DNA of 64,000 bases from Rothia sp. SD9660Na (lineage in GTDB: Bacteria > Actinomycetota > Actinomycetes > Actinomycetales > Micrococcaceae), in the NCBI RefSeq assembly GCF_030064065.1, contig NZ_CP125946.1:868001-932000 (forward strand). The letters run 5' to 3'. A program made the translations under genes and the position numbers. A model generated the notes under the pieces. The model did not search any database, was not told where the DNA came from, and saw nothing but the letters and a program-made list of their open reading frames with translations. Numbering within the stretch: position 1 is the first letter of the stretch; each line of letters starts with the position of its first letter. Below are positions 8,780 through 17,540 of this stretch, one piece after another.

Positions 8780-9871
8780 CTAGAGCTCAACGACCGAGCG
8801 GAGGACCTTGCCGGTCTTCATGGTTTCGAAAGCCTCGTTGACCTGGTCCAGGCTGATGCGTTCTGAGACGAAGCCGTCCAGGTCGAGGTTGCCCAGCTGG
8901 TAGTGCTGCACGAACATGGGGAAGTCGCGGGAGGGCAGGGTGTCGCCGTACCAGGCTGACTTGATGGAGCCGCCGCGCCCAAAGACCTCATCGAGGGGAG
9001 CCTGCCAGGTGGTGCCGGGGGCGGGCACGCCTACCAGGACGACGCGTCCGGCCAGGTCGCGGGCCTCGAAGGCCTGCTTGAAGGTGGCTTCAACGCCCAC
9101 AGCGTCAATGACAAGGTCGGCGCCAAAGCCATCGGTGAGCTCCTTGATAGCGGCTACCGGGTCTTGGTTTTTAGAGTTGATAACGTGGGTGGCGCCGTGC
9201 TCCTTGGCACGGGCCAGCTTCTCGTCGTCGATGTCTACGGCGATGATGGTGGTCGCCCCGCCCAGCTTGGCGCCGGCGATAGCGGCGGTACCTACGCCGC
9301 CACAGCCAATCACAGCGACGGACTCGCCGCGGGCTACCTCGCCGGTGTTGAGCACAGCGCCCAGACCGGCGGTGACGCCGCAGCCTAGCAGGCCGATAGC
9401 GGCGTACTGCTCATCGGTCAGCTCAGCATCAATCTTGGTGCACTGGCCAGCTGCCACCAGGGTCTTCTCGGCAAAGGAGCCGATACCCAGAGCGGGGGAG
9501 AGCTCGGTGCCGTCCTCAAGGGTCATCTTCTGGGTAGCGTTGTGGGTGGCGAAGCAGTACTGGGGCTTGCCCTTCTTACAGGCCCGGCACTCGCCGCAGA
9601 CAGCCCGCCAGTTGAGAATGACCAGGTCGCCGGGGGCAACGTTGGTGACGCCCTCGCCCACCGCCTCGACGATGCCGGCTGACTCGTGGCCCAACAGGTA
9701 GGGGTAGTCGTTGCCGACCCCGCCCTGAACATAGTGGTGGTCGGTCTGGCAGACACCGCAGGTGAGCACCTTCACCAGGGCCTCGCCCTTGATGGGGTTG
9801 GGCACATTGATGGTAACAACTTCAACGGGCTGATCCTTGGCCAGAGAGACGACGGCCTTGACCTTGTGCAT
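8780..9871 (-). CDS. mscR: S-(hydroxymethyl)mycothiol dehydrogenase / S-nitrosomycothiol reductase
   Basis: A 363-residue zinc alcohol dehydrogenase. CGVCQTDHH near residue 38 and the GHE motif give the catalytic zinc ligands, [15 protein letters not shown] gives the structural zinc, and [10 protein letters not shown] is the NAD-binding loop. The closeness to mycothiol-dependent formaldehyde dehydrogenase rests on [16 protein letters not shown] and the adjacent MBL gene. The enzyme oxidises the formaldehyde adduct of mycothiol and also reduces S-nitrosomycothiol, giving aldehyde and NO protection. I place the start at 9871, where AAGGAG precedes ATG at good spacing; an ATG 33 nt upstream in frame has no ribosome site and adds a non-conserved leader. 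Mycothiol use is itself an actinobacterial marker. Confidence 0.9.
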   Translation of the reverse strand: MHKVKAVVSLAKDQPVEVVTINVPNPIKGEALVKVLTCGVCQTDHHYVQGGVGNDYPYLLGHESAGIVEAVGEGVTNVAPGDLVILNWRAVCGECRACKKGKPQYCFATHNATQKMTLEDGTELSPALGIGSFAEKTLVAAGQCTKIDAELTDEQYAAIGLLGCGVTAGLGAVLNTGEVARGESVAVIGCGGVGTAAIAGAKLGGATTIIAVDIDDEKLARAKEHGATHVINSKNQDPVAAIKELTDGFGADLVIDAVGVEATFKQAFEARDLAGRVVLVGVPAPGTTWQAPLDEVFGRGGSIKSAWYGDTLPSRDFPMFVQHYQLGNLDLDGFVSERISLDQVNEAFETMKTGKVLRSVVEL

Positions 9872-9906
9872 GGGGCTCCTTCGATAGCGGGAGGGTAAAA
9901 ACATCG

Positions 9907-9922
9907 GCAGGTAGCTACCTGC
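9907..9922. terminator. 16-bp perfect palindrome between hydrolase gene end and mscR start
   Basis: GCAGGTAG is followed directly by CTACCTGC. It lies downstream of the alpha/beta-hydrolase gene (minus strand) and 36 bp upstream of the mscR start. It could be a terminator hairpin or an operator for mscR; no T-tract follows on the minus strand, so the role is open. Confidence 0.35.
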
Positions 9923-9931
9923 TGCTACCCT

Positions 9932-10786
9932 CTACGCTACCGTGTGGTCCGGCTCGCTGCCAGCTCGTGAGACCGCATGACGGGCCATGAAGTCAGCGGA
10001 CGCCCGGCGGGCTTGCCCGCTGGTCAGGGCGCTAATATGGTCGCGGCCTGCTAGCTCCAGATAGGTGGACGCCGGGTGCGGCAGGGCTGCGGCAAGAGCA
10101 GGGAGCCCGGTGGCTAGGGTATCGTCGCTGCCGGCAAAGAGGAGGGCGGGACAGGCAGGTAGCTTGTTCGGTGTGAAAGGTTCAACCGGCTGGGCGGTAA
10201 AAGCGGCCAGCGCAGCGCGGGGCAAGGGACTGGTGTCGAGAACAGCCTGGAGCTCCTCTGGCAGGCAGGCGCCGGGAGTAGGGGAAGATGTCGATAGATA
10301 GGACTGCACCTCATCGAGGTGGGTGGCTAGGGGAAGGCCTCCGAGTGCCAGGCTCTGTACCAGGTGCGGGGAGCTGAGCGCTACCTGCCAGCAGATGCGG
10401 GCGCCCAGAGAATAGCCCAGAAGATGAACCGGTGCATCTACATCCGCCAGAGCCTGGGCAAGAGCTATGCCCAGGGAGACCACTAACCCTTCTTGCTGCC
10501 AAGTGACGGCTATCTGCCCACTAGACTTCCCTGCCCCCTTGAGCCCTATTTCTTCGGGCCCTATTTCTTCGAGCCGGTGGTAGGGCAGGGTGACCAGATG
10601 AATATCTGCCCCCGCCCGCTGCAACTGGCGCACCCAACCAGTCCGTTCCCAGGTCGCATCGGGCGTGGAGGCAAAACCGTGCACCGCCACCACCTGCTGG
10701 CCCTCAAGAAGCCGGGGCGGAGCGTCCGCCCCGGCAACGGGGGCACAGAAAGAGAAAGCCTCAATCGAAAGACAGGGCTCGCACAT
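9932..10786 (-). CDS. Alpha/beta-fold hydrolase
   Basis: A 284-residue alpha/beta hydrolase. VVAVHGFASTPDATW contains the oxyanion-hole HG motif, and LLGYSLGARICWQ contains the nucleophile elbow G-Y-S-L-G with its catalytic serine. LLFAGSDDTLA probably carries the acid and AGRDHISAL the histidine. The arrangement resembles the MenH/bioH-like esterase group, but MenH itself cannot be claimed. There is no signal peptide, so it is cytoplasmic. The gene starts 5 bp after the YihY gene stop and is probably co-transcribed with it. No clear ribosome site precedes the ATG, so translational coupling is likely. The substrate is unknown. Confidence 0.7.
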   Translation of the reverse strand: MCEPCLSIEAFSFCAPVAGADAPPRLLEGQQVVAVHGFASTPDATWERTGWVRQLQRAGADIHLVTLPYHRLEEIGPEEIGLKGAGKSSGQIAVTWQQEGLVVSLGIALAQALADVDAPVHLLGYSLGARICWQVALSSPHLVQSLALGGLPLATHLDEVQSYLSTSSPTPGACLPEELQAVLDTSPLPRAALAAFTAQPVEPFTPNKLPACPALLFAGSDDTLATGLPALAAALPHPASTYLELAGRDHISALTSGQARRASADFMARHAVSRAGSEPDHTVA

Positions 10787-10791
10787 AGCGT

Positions 10792-11898
10792 CTACTCGGA
10801 GTCCTTCTTCTCCTGCTTCTTGGCCATCTGCTGGAAATCAACACCGTTATGGGCCAGGCGAATCTTGCGGCCCTCTTCGATGAGGTTCTCCTTCTTCTCC
10901 TGCAGCTTGATCGCCATGGTGTCATCGCGAGGGGGTAGCTGAAGCTCGTCCTCAGCCTTGATGCCGGCCTGCAGCTCGCGGCCGCGCTGAATCTCAGCGT
11001 CAATCTGAGCACCGAGCAGCAGCACGTTGTTCATGATCCAAATGAAAAGCAGCATCACGATAACGCCACCAATCAGGCCGTAGGTGGCATTGTAGGAACC
11101 GAAGTTTGAAACGTAGAAGGTGAAACCAAGTGCTGCAATTGCCATCACAATGAGAGCGATACCGGCACCGGGAGTGAGGAAGTGGAACTTAGGCTGCTTG
11201 ACATTGGGGGTCGCGAAGTAGAGCAGGCTAATCAAGATAACAGCTAGAACCAGCATGATGGGGTAGCGAAGCCACATCCATACGCCAATAAAACCGCCTA
11301 GCTCAACAGCGGGAACAGCGTTCTGAATTGTGGTCAGTACGTCTTCTGATGAGAGGAGAACCAGCATCATTGCAACCACAATCAGCACCATAGCAGCGGT
11401 TACCAGCAGATTGAAGGGGCGAAGCTTCCAGATAGGACGCCCTTCGACCACACCGTAAATCTTGTTCATTGAGCGGCCAAAGGCACCGATGTAACCTGAT
11501 GCAGTCCAGAGGGCACCGACCACACCGGTAACCAGAGCCAGACCAGCAGCAGTTGAGCTGGTGAGCTGGGTAATGGGTTCCTCTAGGAGGGTCAGCATTT
11601 CAGCCGGGGCGTAGTCTTCAAGGAAGTTGAGAATCGCGTCGGTGGTCTGCTGCCCCTGCCCAAAGACACCGAGGAGAGACACTACAGCCAGAAGGCCGGG
11701 GAAGATGGAGAGCACCGTGAAGTAGGTGAGAGCGGCTGCAAGGTCGGTGCAGCCGTCATTGGTGAATTCGCTCAGGGCGCGCTTGAAGATGTACTTCCAG
11801 CTAGAGCCGCTCATATCTGAGAGCTTGGCGGGCTTGGGAGCCTCTTTGTGGGCGTCTTCTGTAACGGCCCGGCTAATGGTTTGTTCTTCGAGAGCCAT
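10792..11898 (-). CDS. YihY/BrkB family inner-membrane protein
   Basis: A 368-residue protein with an N-terminal cytoplasmic stretch, six strongly hydrophobic segments, and a charged Lys/Glu-rich C-terminal tail. The family signature is visible as DGCTDLAAALTYFTVLSIFPGLLAVVS, followed by TASGYIGAFGRSMNKIYGV and, later, NATYGLIGGVIVMLLFIWI. The family was once called ribonuclease BN by mistake and is now regarded as a membrane protein of uncertain function. AAAGGA precedes the ATG. It is followed after 5 bp by the alpha/beta hydrolase. Family assignment is firm; the biochemical role is unknown. Confidence 0.85.
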   Translation of the reverse strand: MALEEQTISRAVTEDAHKEAPKPAKLSDMSGSSWKYIFKRALSEFTNDGCTDLAAALTYFTVLSIFPGLLAVVSLLGVFGQGQQTTDAILNFLEDYAPAEMLTLLEEPITQLTSSTAAGLALVTGVVGALWTASGYIGAFGRSMNKIYGVVEGRPIWKLRPFNLLVTAAMVLIVVAMMLVLLSSEDVLTTIQNAVPAVELGGFIGVWMWLRYPIMLVLAVILISLLYFATPNVKQPKFHFLTPGAGIALIVMAIAALGFTFYVSNFGSYNATYGLIGGVIVMLLFIWIMNNVLLLGAQIDAEIQRGRELQAGIKAEDELQLPPRDDTMAIKLQEKKENLIEEGRKIRLAHNGVDFQQMAKKQEKKDSE

Positions 11899-11999
11899 AG
11901 CGTCGTCCTTTGGGAATGCGGTGATTTAATCGGTAAACATCTTATCAGTAGCATGATAAATCTTTGAGTTAGCTGAGCGTCTGCTTCTTCATCAACAAA

Positions 12000-12030
12000 A
12001 GCTGCCCCGTCACATGGTGCCAGGGCAGCT
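12000..12030 (-). terminator. Rho-independent terminator of mqo
   Basis: On the minus strand an 8-bp stem (AGCTGCCC at 12023-12030 against GGGCAGCT at 12000-12007, with a 15-nt loop) is followed by TTTTG. It sits 45 bp beyond the mqo stop. Confidence 0.7.
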
Positions 12031-12074
12031 ATTAGGCAGGGTAGCCCATGCGGTGCTGGGCGGATGCCGGTGGG

Positions 12075-13553
12075 CTAGTTATCGATACCCAGCACCTTGG
12101 CGGTGTGGGCAAAGAGCTCGTCAGCCAGGTCGTGATTGTCGTTGAGCTTGACGCCGTAGCCGGGCACCAGTTCCTTGATGCGGGGTTCCCACTCGGTCAT
12201 CTTGGAGGGGAAGCAACGGGCCAACAGAGTCAGCATGATGGGGGCTGCGGTTGAAGCGCCGGGGGAGGCACCGAGCAGGGCTGCGATGGAGCCGTCGCCC
12301 GAGGCGATGAGCTCGGTGCCGAACTGCAGCACGCCGCCCTTCTTAGCGTCCTTCTTGATCACCTGCACGCGCTGACCGGCGGTGATGAGCTCCCACTCAT
12401 CCGCTACCGCGGTAGGGTAGTACTCGCGCAGAGAGGCTACACGCTCGCCGCGGTTCTTGAGCAGTTCACCGATGAGGTACTTGGTGAGATCCACGTTATC
12501 CAGGCCCGCACGAATCATGGGGACCAGGTTGTCCGGACGCAGGGAGAGGGGCAAATCGAGCAGAGAGCCCTGCTTGAGGAAGTTGGTCTTAAAGCCAGCG
12601 TAGGGGCCAAAGAGTAGGGAGCGCTTGCCGTTCACGTAGCGGGTATCGAGGTGGGGCACAGACATGGGCGGGGCACCCACCGATGCCTGGCCGTAGACCT
12701 TGGCATTGTGCTTGAGGGCGGTTTCTTCATTTGTATTGCGGAAGAAGAGGCCCGAGACGGGGAAGCCACCGAAACCCTTGCCCTCCTTAATACCTGACTT
12801 CTGCAGCAGGTTCAGGGCACCGCCACCGGCGCCCAGGAAGACGAACTTGGCGCGGATGGTTTGGCTGTGCTCGGAGTTCAGGCGGTTCTTGACCTTAATC
12901 AGCCAGCTGCCGTCGCTCTGCTGTTCGAGGCTGGTGACTTGCTGGCCGTACTGGACGGTGACGCCCTGCTCGAGCAGGTAATCCACCATCTGCTGGGTGA
13001 GATTGCCAAAATCTACATCGGTACCCTCGGGGGACCAGGTAGCGGCGATTTTCTGGTTGGGGTCACGGCCCTCAACGGCCAGGGGAGCCCACTGGCGAAT
13101 CTGGTCAAAGTCGGTGGAGAACTTCATACGCTCAAAGAGCTTCTGGTTCTCAAAGGCTTCAAAGCGCTTACCTAGGTAGCGCACATGGTCTTTACCGAAG
13201 ACCAGGGACATGTGGGGTACAGGGTTGATGAAGCTGGCGTCCTTAATCTTACCCTCTTCAACCAGGGAAGCCCAGAGCTGGCGGGAGACCTGGAACTGTT
13301 CGTTAATACCCAGAGCCTTTGCCGGGTCGACAGTTCCGTCAGGGCCTGCCGGGGCGTAGTTGAGTTCGCAGAGCGCTGAGTGGCCGGTACCCGCGTTGTT
13401 CCAGGGGTTAGATGACTCTTGCCCTACCCGATCGAGGCGCTCCAGCAGGGTGATATTCCAGGTGGGTTCTACTTCTTTGAGTAGGACGCCCAGGGTTGCG
13501 CTCATGATACCGCCGCCCACTAGGACGACATCGGTCTGTACTTCGTTTGCCAC
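12075..13553 (-). CDS. mqo: Malate:quinone oxidoreductase
   Basis: A 492-residue peripheral membrane flavoprotein that oxidises L-malate to oxaloacetate and passes electrons to menaquinone, serving both the TCA cycle and respiration. The N-terminal [15 protein letters not shown] is the FAD-binding Rossmann loop. [17 protein letters not shown] and [15 protein letters not shown] are characteristic Mqo blocks, and [18 protein letters not shown] marks the C-terminal region. The length is typical. The start is GTG, preceded by GGAGTG at about 8 nt. It is a single-gene unit ending in its own terminator. No signal peptide or membrane helix is present, in line with peripheral attachment. Confidence 0.95.
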   Translation of the reverse strand: MANEVQTDVVLVGGGIMSATLGVLLKEVEPTWNITLLERLDRVGQESSNPWNNAGTGHSALCELNYAPAGPDGTVDPAKALGINEQFQVSRQLWASLVEEGKIKDASFINPVPHMSLVFGKDHVRYLGKRFEAFENQKLFERMKFSTDFDQIRQWAPLAVEGRDPNQKIAATWSPEGTDVDFGNLTQQMVDYLLEQGVTVQYGQQVTSLEQQSDGSWLIKVKNRLNSEHSQTIRAKFVFLGAGGGALNLLQKSGIKEGKGFGGFPVSGLFFRNTNEETALKHNAKVYGQASVGAPPMSVPHLDTRYVNGKRSLLFGPYAGFKTNFLKQGSLLDLPLSLRPDNLVPMIRAGLDNVDLTKYLIGELLKNRGERVASLREYYPTAVADEWELITAGQRVQVIKKDAKKGGVLQFGTELIASGDGSIAALLGASPGASTAAPIMLTLLARCFPSKMTEWEPRIKELVPGYGVKLNDNHDLADELFAHTAKVLGIDN

Positions 13554-13714
13554 GTGATTGACACTCCGTCACTCTAAGACTGTGGTGCCCGACGCTGGAC
13601 ACCGGCTGGGGTGGGGCCCACCGGCCCCGTTCTCTTCTTTAGCGTAGTACAGATAGGGCGACGTACCTAACACGCACGGTTCTTTGACGCACTTTTGCGG
13701 GCGCCCGCGGTGGG

Positions 13715-15442
13715 CTAGTCGTCGATGTGCACGGTTGAGAGATCATCGATGCAGGTAGCACTTACCGTGTAGGTGCGCACCCGCTGCCCCTGGGTGACTC
13801 CCGAGACCGGGTAGGCCAGGGGGATTGCTGAGAGCAGATTGGCTACCTGGTCGTTAATCTCCTTGTAGGCATTGCGCCAGTCTGTGATATCGGTGTAGGT
13901 GTCAGCTTCGTTGATAGCTTGGAGGATACTGGCGTAGCTGGCAGTAGCCTTGGTCGGTTCGCTGACTGCTGCCGTGGAGGTGGAGGAAGGGATGGCACTG
14001 GAGCTTGCGCTCGGGCTGGGTTCGCTGATGGTGGTGGGGGCGGACGCCGCCGGGGTGAGCACATGCCCCAGAAAGGCGGTGGGGTCGCGGAAGGCCCCGA
14101 TAAGGCCGGTCAGTTCTAGCCCATAGTCGGGGTGAGCGGTGGGCACGTCCTCGGTACCGGCGTCCGACCAGCGGTAGGGCTTGGGCACGATGTTGAGGCC
14201 TGCCTCAACCAGGTTTGCCGAAATCAGCGAGTAGATACCTTCGGGAGAGGGGAGAGAGGGTAGAGAGAGGTTTACCGGGTAGTAGAAATCAATAGCCTGG
14301 TTGGCGTAGGTGCTGGCGCGCAGGAGTTCCTGGGCGCGGGTAAGGTTATAGGTGTAGACCTGCGCCATGTCCTCTTTCTTCATCTGGAAGAGGGCGGGGA
14401 TGAAGTCGGGGGCGGTATTGGTGCCCTGGGGGTAGTATGCCTCGACGATAGCGGCTCTGTCGATGGCGCGGGCTAGGGCCTGGCGCACCCGGGTGTCGTC
14501 GAAGGCCGGGTGGGAGAGATTGATACCTATATAAGCAATCGCGTAGGGGTCGCGGGACTGCACCGCGTACCCGTCCAGAGCCAGGGGGACGTAGTCTTTG
14601 AGTGCTACCTGGTCGTAGGCATCGATGCTGCCTTCGAGCAGGTTGTAGTAGCGCTTTTCGGCATCGGGGATGGTCAGGAATTCGATGGTGCCAAGGTCGG
14701 GGGCCTGCCCCCGGTAGGAGCTGTTGCGGGTGAGGACGGCAGTGCTGCTGTCCCAGGAGCTCAGCGTAAAGGCACCGGTGCCTATGGGGAATCCGGTGAG
14801 GTAGCCGTCCGTCCCGATGCTGCTGGGCAAGACCAGCCCGTAGGCCGGCTGGGTGAGGGCCATGAGGAAACTGCGGGAGGGGCGGGCAAGCACAATGGTA
14901 ATGCTTGTATCGCTGGGGGCTGACCAGCTGCTGACCAGGGAGTCTAGCTGGCTGCCATCGGCTGCCTGGGCAGTTCCAAAGAGCTGGTGGAAGGGCTGGG
15001 TCATTCGGGTCAGAGGAGCCTGCCCCAGACGAGACCAGCGCTCGATGTTGGCAAGGACGCTACTGGCTGTCAGCTGGCTGCCGTCGCTAAAGGTAGCGTT
15101 CTCAACCAGGGTGAAGGTGTAGGTGAGGCCGTCCTCGCTGATCTCCCAACTCTTGGCAAGAGAGGGGGCAGGCTCGCCGGTGTTGACGTCGGCCCGCACC
15201 AGGGGTTCTAGAATCTGGGTGCTGATGCGGTGGCTTTCTATCCGATAGGTCGCTGCCGGGTCAAGGGTGAGTACCTGGGCGCCCTGGGCAAAACGGAAGG
15301 TGGGGCCTGCGCTCTCGGTGGCGGAGGCGGACGCCGCGGGGTCGGCCCCGGTGGAGGTTGAACAGGCGGAAAGGGCTAGGCCGGCGGTCAGTAGGGAACC
15401 GTAGTGAAGCAGGGCGCGACGGGTAAAGGCTGGTGCTGCCAT
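13715..15442 (-). CDS. Peptide/nickel-type ABC transporter substrate-binding lipoprotein (orphan)
   Basis: A 575-residue family-5 solute-binding protein. The N-terminus combines twin arginines (TRRALL) with a lipobox LSAC, so Cys27 is probably lipidated, possibly after Tat export. SBP_bac_5 features include LDPAATYRIESHRISTQILEPLV and LAKSWEISEDGLTYTFTL, followed by the VRQALARAIDR block. An unusual Ser/Thr/Pro/Ala-rich stretch at about residues 460-505 interrupts the C-terminal lobe. AAGGGGA precedes the ATG. No permease or ATPase genes flank it, so it either serves a transporter encoded elsewhere or acts alone. The ligand is unknown; oligopeptides are the family default. Confidence 0.85.
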   Translation of the reverse strand: MAAPAFTRRALLHYGSLLTAGLALSACSTSTGADPAASASATESAGPTFRFAQGAQVLTLDPAATYRIESHRISTQILEPLVRADVNTGEPAPSLAKSWEISEDGLTYTFTLVENATFSDGSQLTASSVLANIERWSRLGQAPLTRMTQPFHQLFGTAQAADGSQLDSLVSSWSAPSDTSITIVLARPSRSFLMALTQPAYGLVLPSSIGTDGYLTGFPIGTGAFTLSSWDSSTAVLTRNSSYRGQAPDLGTIEFLTIPDAEKRYYNLLEGSIDAYDQVALKDYVPLALDGYAVQSRDPYAIAYIGINLSHPAFDDTRVRQALARAIDRAAIVEAYYPQGTNTAPDFIPALFQMKKEDMAQVYTYNLTRAQELLRASTYANQAIDFYYPVNLSLPSLPSPEGIYSLISANLVEAGLNIVPKPYRWSDAGTEDVPTAHPDYGLELTGLIGAFRDPTAFLGHVLTPAASAPTTISEPSPSASSSAIPSSTSTAAVSEPTKATASYASILQAINEADTYTDITDWRNAYKEINDQVANLLSAIPLAYPVSGVTQGQRVRTYTVSATCIDDLSTVHIDD

Positions 15443-15505
15443 GAGAGAATCCCCTTCGTTCTGAGGCTCGTTGGCCTAGGCTGTGGCCGCCAGGTTCTGG
15501 TTATC

Positions 15506-15546
15506 AAAAAACCCGTCCAACCGTGGATAAACCGGGCTGAACGGGT
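15506..15546 (-). terminator. Terminator of tRNA-Leu
   Basis: On the minus strand a 9-bp stem containing one G-U pair (arms 15538-15546 and 15511-15519) is followed by six T residues. It lies 13 bp past the 3' end of the tRNA. Confidence 0.75.
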
Positions 15547-15558
15547 GTTTCGTCAGTG

Positions 15559-15640
15559 TGCGCGAGGAGGGACTTGAACCCTCACGCCGTAAGGCACAGG
15601 AACCTAAATCCTGCGTGTCTGCCAATTTCACCACTCGCGC
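15559..15640 (-). tRNA. tRNA-Leu (anticodon TAG)
   Basis: An 82-nt class II tRNA. The acceptor GCGCGAG pairs with CTCGCGC. The anticodon stem CAGGA/TCCTG holds the loop TTTAGGT, giving anticodon TAG, which reads CUA. A variable arm and the T-loop GTTCAAGTC are present. The discriminator is A, and CCA is not encoded. A terminator follows. Confidence 0.93.
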
Positions 15641-15710
15641 ATGCGGTGCTGTCAGCACAACAGTATCTATGCTACAACACCTTGGGAGGTTTTGCTAAAT
15701 GCGGCCGCCC

Positions 15711-16181
15711 CTAGGAGTCGATACCTAGATCTCGGCGGAGCTTGGCAACATGGCCCTTAGCGCGGACGTTGTATTGGGCGACCTCTACGATGCCCTTTTC
15801 ATCGATGACGAGGGTGGAGCGGATCAGACCCACATAGGTCTTGCCGTAGTTTTTCTTTTCACCCCAGGCCCCGTATGCTTCCGCAACAGCGTGGTCTTCA
15901 TCGGAGAGCAGGGGGAAGGTGAGCTCCTGGTTTTCGGTGAAAGTATCGAGGGCCTTGACGCTGTCGGGTGAGATACCCAGGACGGCGTAGCCTTGCGAGA
16001 TGAGCGAGGCCAGGTTGTCTCTAAAGTCGCAGGCCTGGGCGGTGCAGCCGGGGGTAGATGCCTTGGGGTAGAAATAGACGATGACCTTCTGCCCTGCATA
16101 ATCGGCCAGGGAGACGGTGTCACCTCCTGCAGCGGGCAGGGTGAACTGGGGTGCGGGGGTTCCCGGAGTAAGTCGTTCCAC
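15711..16181 (-). CDS. bcp: Bcp-type peroxiredoxin (thioredoxin-dependent thiol peroxidase)
   Basis: A 156-residue peroxiredoxin that reduces hydrogen peroxide and organic peroxides using thioredoxin. YPKASTPGCTAQACDFRD carries the peroxidatic Cys46 and, five residues later, the resolving Cys51, the atypical two-cysteine layout of Bcp/PrxQ. The length is standard. The GTG start is preceded by GAAAGGA. It is monocistronic and divergent from the MarR-family gene, 199 bp apart. MarR regulators often sense oxidants, so regulation of bcp by that neighbour is possible but unproven. Confidence 0.92.
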   Translation of the reverse strand: MERLTPGTPAPQFTLPAAGGDTVSLADYAGQKVIVYFYPKASTPGCTAQACDFRDNLASLISQGYAVLGISPDSVKALDTFTENQELTFPLLSDEDHAVAEAYGAWGEKKNYGKTYVGLIRSTLVIDEKGIVEVAQYNVRAKGHVAKLRRDLGIDS

Positions 16182-16332
16182 GGGCGTCCTTTCACATGGT
16201 GAACAGAATAGGGGTGCAGCCTACCGGGCTGCGGCCTTGCTTCCAGCTTATCAGGGGCAAGGAGCCTTGATTTTTAGCGGAAAAACAGGGTTGCTCAACA
16301 ATTGCTCAGTGTACCGTTGGTTATGTCAAGCA

Positions 16333-16380
16333 CCTAGCATGTCTAGGCATATAAGTGGTGAGTATGCTTATAATGGTGCT
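16333..16380 (+). promoter_or_regulatory. MarR gene promoter with overlapping dyads (likely autoregulatory operator)
   Basis: TATAAT at 16369-16374 stands 6 nt before the ATG, predicting a leaderless mRNA. Two inverted repeats overlap the core promoter: CCTAG/CTAGG (16333-16347, 5-nt spacer) around the -35 position, and ATAAG/CTTAT (16351-16371) running into the -10. A MarR dimer bound there would block polymerase. The operator assignment is inference from position. Confidence 0.5.
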
Positions 16381-16995
16381 ATGCCAGAAATTCGTAATTG
16401 GTCGATTAATCGACTCCTCTCAACTGCAGCGCGCATGCTGGAATACAGCTGGAACGATCAGCTGAAGTCGCTTGGGCTTACTCATGCTGGCGTAACAGCT
16501 CTTGGCGTTATTGCCCGCGAAGGCATGATTTCACAGGTGAAAGTTGCCTCCCTTGTGGGTGTGCAGGCCCAGACCATGGGTAAGACCCTTGCTCGACTCG
16601 AAGCGCACGGGCACGTTTTCCGCACCCGTAACACTATTGACCGCCGCAGCTACCTACTAGGCATTACTGAAGAGGGGCGGCGCGTGCTGGCCGAAGCAGA
16701 GAACATTGACCGCAAGCTCGGGTCTGCCGGCGAGCTCTCAAACCCGGAATTCCGCGAGATGCTCATTCACATTATTGAAAGCCTCAATGAACACCACGGT
16801 GGTGGCGAGGTTCTCGACGATGTTGCAGGTGAGCACACTGCCCAGATTGGGGCAATTACTAAATCTTTAGCAGAGGCTCCGTCGGCAGAAGCCGAGGTAC
16901 CTGAGGCTAATGTCACGGAGCCTGTCGTTGACCGCGTCAATACCGCTGTTATGGATGTTATTACGCCAGAGATGATTGCTGAGTACCGTAAATAG
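16381..16995 (+). CDS. MarR-family transcriptional regulator
   Basis: A 204-residue protein with a winged helix-turn-helix in residues 20-110. The recognition region reads VASLVGVQAQTMGKTLARLEAHG, and the wing reads NTIDRRSYLLGITEEGRRVL. A long C-terminal tail (about residues 125-204), rich in Glu, Ala and Val, extends beyond the usual 140-150 residues and has no recognised domain. I start at 16381 because TATAAT lies 6 nt upstream; an upstream in-frame ATG at 16117 would run through the bcp promoter. Ligand and targets are unknown; dyads over its own promoter suggest autorepression. Confidence 0.85.
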   Translation: MPEIRNWSINRLLSTAARMLEYSWNDQLKSLGLTHAGVTALGVIAREGMISQVKVASLVGVQAQTMGKTLARLEAHGHVFRTRNTIDRRSYLLGITEEGRRVLAEAENIDRKLGSAGELSNPEFREMLIHIIESLNEHHGGGEVLDDVAGEHTAQIGAITKSLAEAPSAEAEVPEANVTEPVVDRVNTAVMDVITPEMIAEYRK

Positions 16996-17090
16996 TGCTT
17001 CTGGGCCTCCTGTCGATAGGGCGGGAGGCCTTCTGTATGTGCTGCATATCCGCCCTTTTTGTGAGGGTGCTCACAAATGCCCTTTTCGGT

Positions 17091-17119
17091 TTGCATGCCT
17101 CATAAAAGGTGCGTATAGT
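17091..17119 (+). promoter_or_regulatory. Promoter of tRNA-Lys copy 1
   Basis: A -35 box TTGCAT (17091-17096) and a -10 box TATAGT (17114-17119) are separated by 17 bp. Transcription would begin about 37-40 nt before the mature tRNA 5' end. Confidence 0.75.
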
Positions 17120-17163
17120 TGAATCCGTTGCTGAGACAGGTTCTCGGTCTGACAAGTAAATAT

Positions 17164-17236
17164 GCGCCTCTAGCTCAATTGGCAGAGCAATTGACTCTTA
17201 ATCAATGGGTTCTGGGTTCGAGTCCCAGGGGGCGCA
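17164..17236 (+). tRNA. tRNA-Lys (anticodon CTT), copy 1
   Basis: A 73-nt tRNA with acceptor GCGCCTC/GGGGCGC. The anticodon stem ATTGA/TCAAT encloses CTCTTAA, so the anticodon is CTT and reads AAG. T-arm CTGGG/CCCAG, discriminator A, no encoded CCA. Identical to copy 2. Confidence 0.95.
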
Positions 17237-17247
17237 CAGTGTGAGAG

Positions 17248-17276
17248 GCCCGACTGCCTAGCCGGTCGGGCTTTTT
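17248..17276 (+). terminator. Terminator of tRNA-Lys copy 1
   Basis: GCCCGAC (17248-17254) pairs with GTCGGGC (17265-17271), followed by five T residues. Confidence 0.8.
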
Positions 17277-17349
17277 CGTATCTAAAAGCGACTGCTTGGG
17301 GTGTATGTGTGGAGCTTGTGTGGAGGTGCTCACAAATGCCCTTTTCGGC

Positions 17350-17378
17350 TTGCATGCCTCAAAAAAGGTGCGTATAGT
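17350..17378 (+). promoter_or_regulatory. Promoter of tRNA-Lys copy 2
   Basis: TTGCAT (17350-17355), a 17-bp spacer, and TATAGT (17373-17378): the same promoter as copy 1, carried along in the duplication. Confidence 0.75.
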
Positions 17379-17422
17379 TGAACCCGTTGCTGAGACAGGT
17401 TCTCGGTCTGACAAGTAAATAT

Positions 17423-17495
17423 GCGCCTCTAGCTCAATTGGCAGAGCAATTGACTCTTAATCAATGGGTTCTGGGTTCGAGTCCCAGGGGGCGCA
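17423..17495 (+). tRNA. tRNA-Lys (anticodon CTT), copy 2
   Basis: Identical over all 73 nt to the copy at 17164, with the same anticodon CTT and its own promoter and terminator. Confidence 0.95.
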
Positions 17496-17501
17496 CAGTC
17501 T

Positions 17502-17540
17502 AAGAAGCCCGACCGGCTAACCGGTCGGGCTTCTTTTTTT
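17502..17540 (+). terminator. Terminator of tRNA-Lys copy 2
   Basis: A 13-bp stem (GAAGCCCGACCGG at 17504-17516 against 17521-17533, loop CTAA) precedes a run of seven T residues. It may also act on the minus-strand gene ending at 17618. Confidence 0.85.

Larger units (their letters stand above)
17066..17540 (+). repeat. Tandem duplication of a promoter-tRNA-Lys-terminator unit (259-bp period)
   Basis: The unit from GGTGCTCAC (17066 and 17325) through tRNA-Lys recurs with an offset of exactly 259 bp. The two 98-nt upstream segments differ at 3 positions, the tRNA genes are identical, and the terminators have diverged but stay related. Each copy keeps its own promoter and hairpin. Confidence 0.9.

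Noticed and set aside
16117..16380. N-terminal extension of the MarR protein
   Set aside because: The extension runs through the divergent bcp start and the MarR promoter, and adds residues without MarR similarity.
17066..17495. Tandem repeat as a CRISPR array
   Set aside because: There are only two units of 259 bp, each holding a complete tRNA gene; there are no short repeats with unique spacers and no cas genes.
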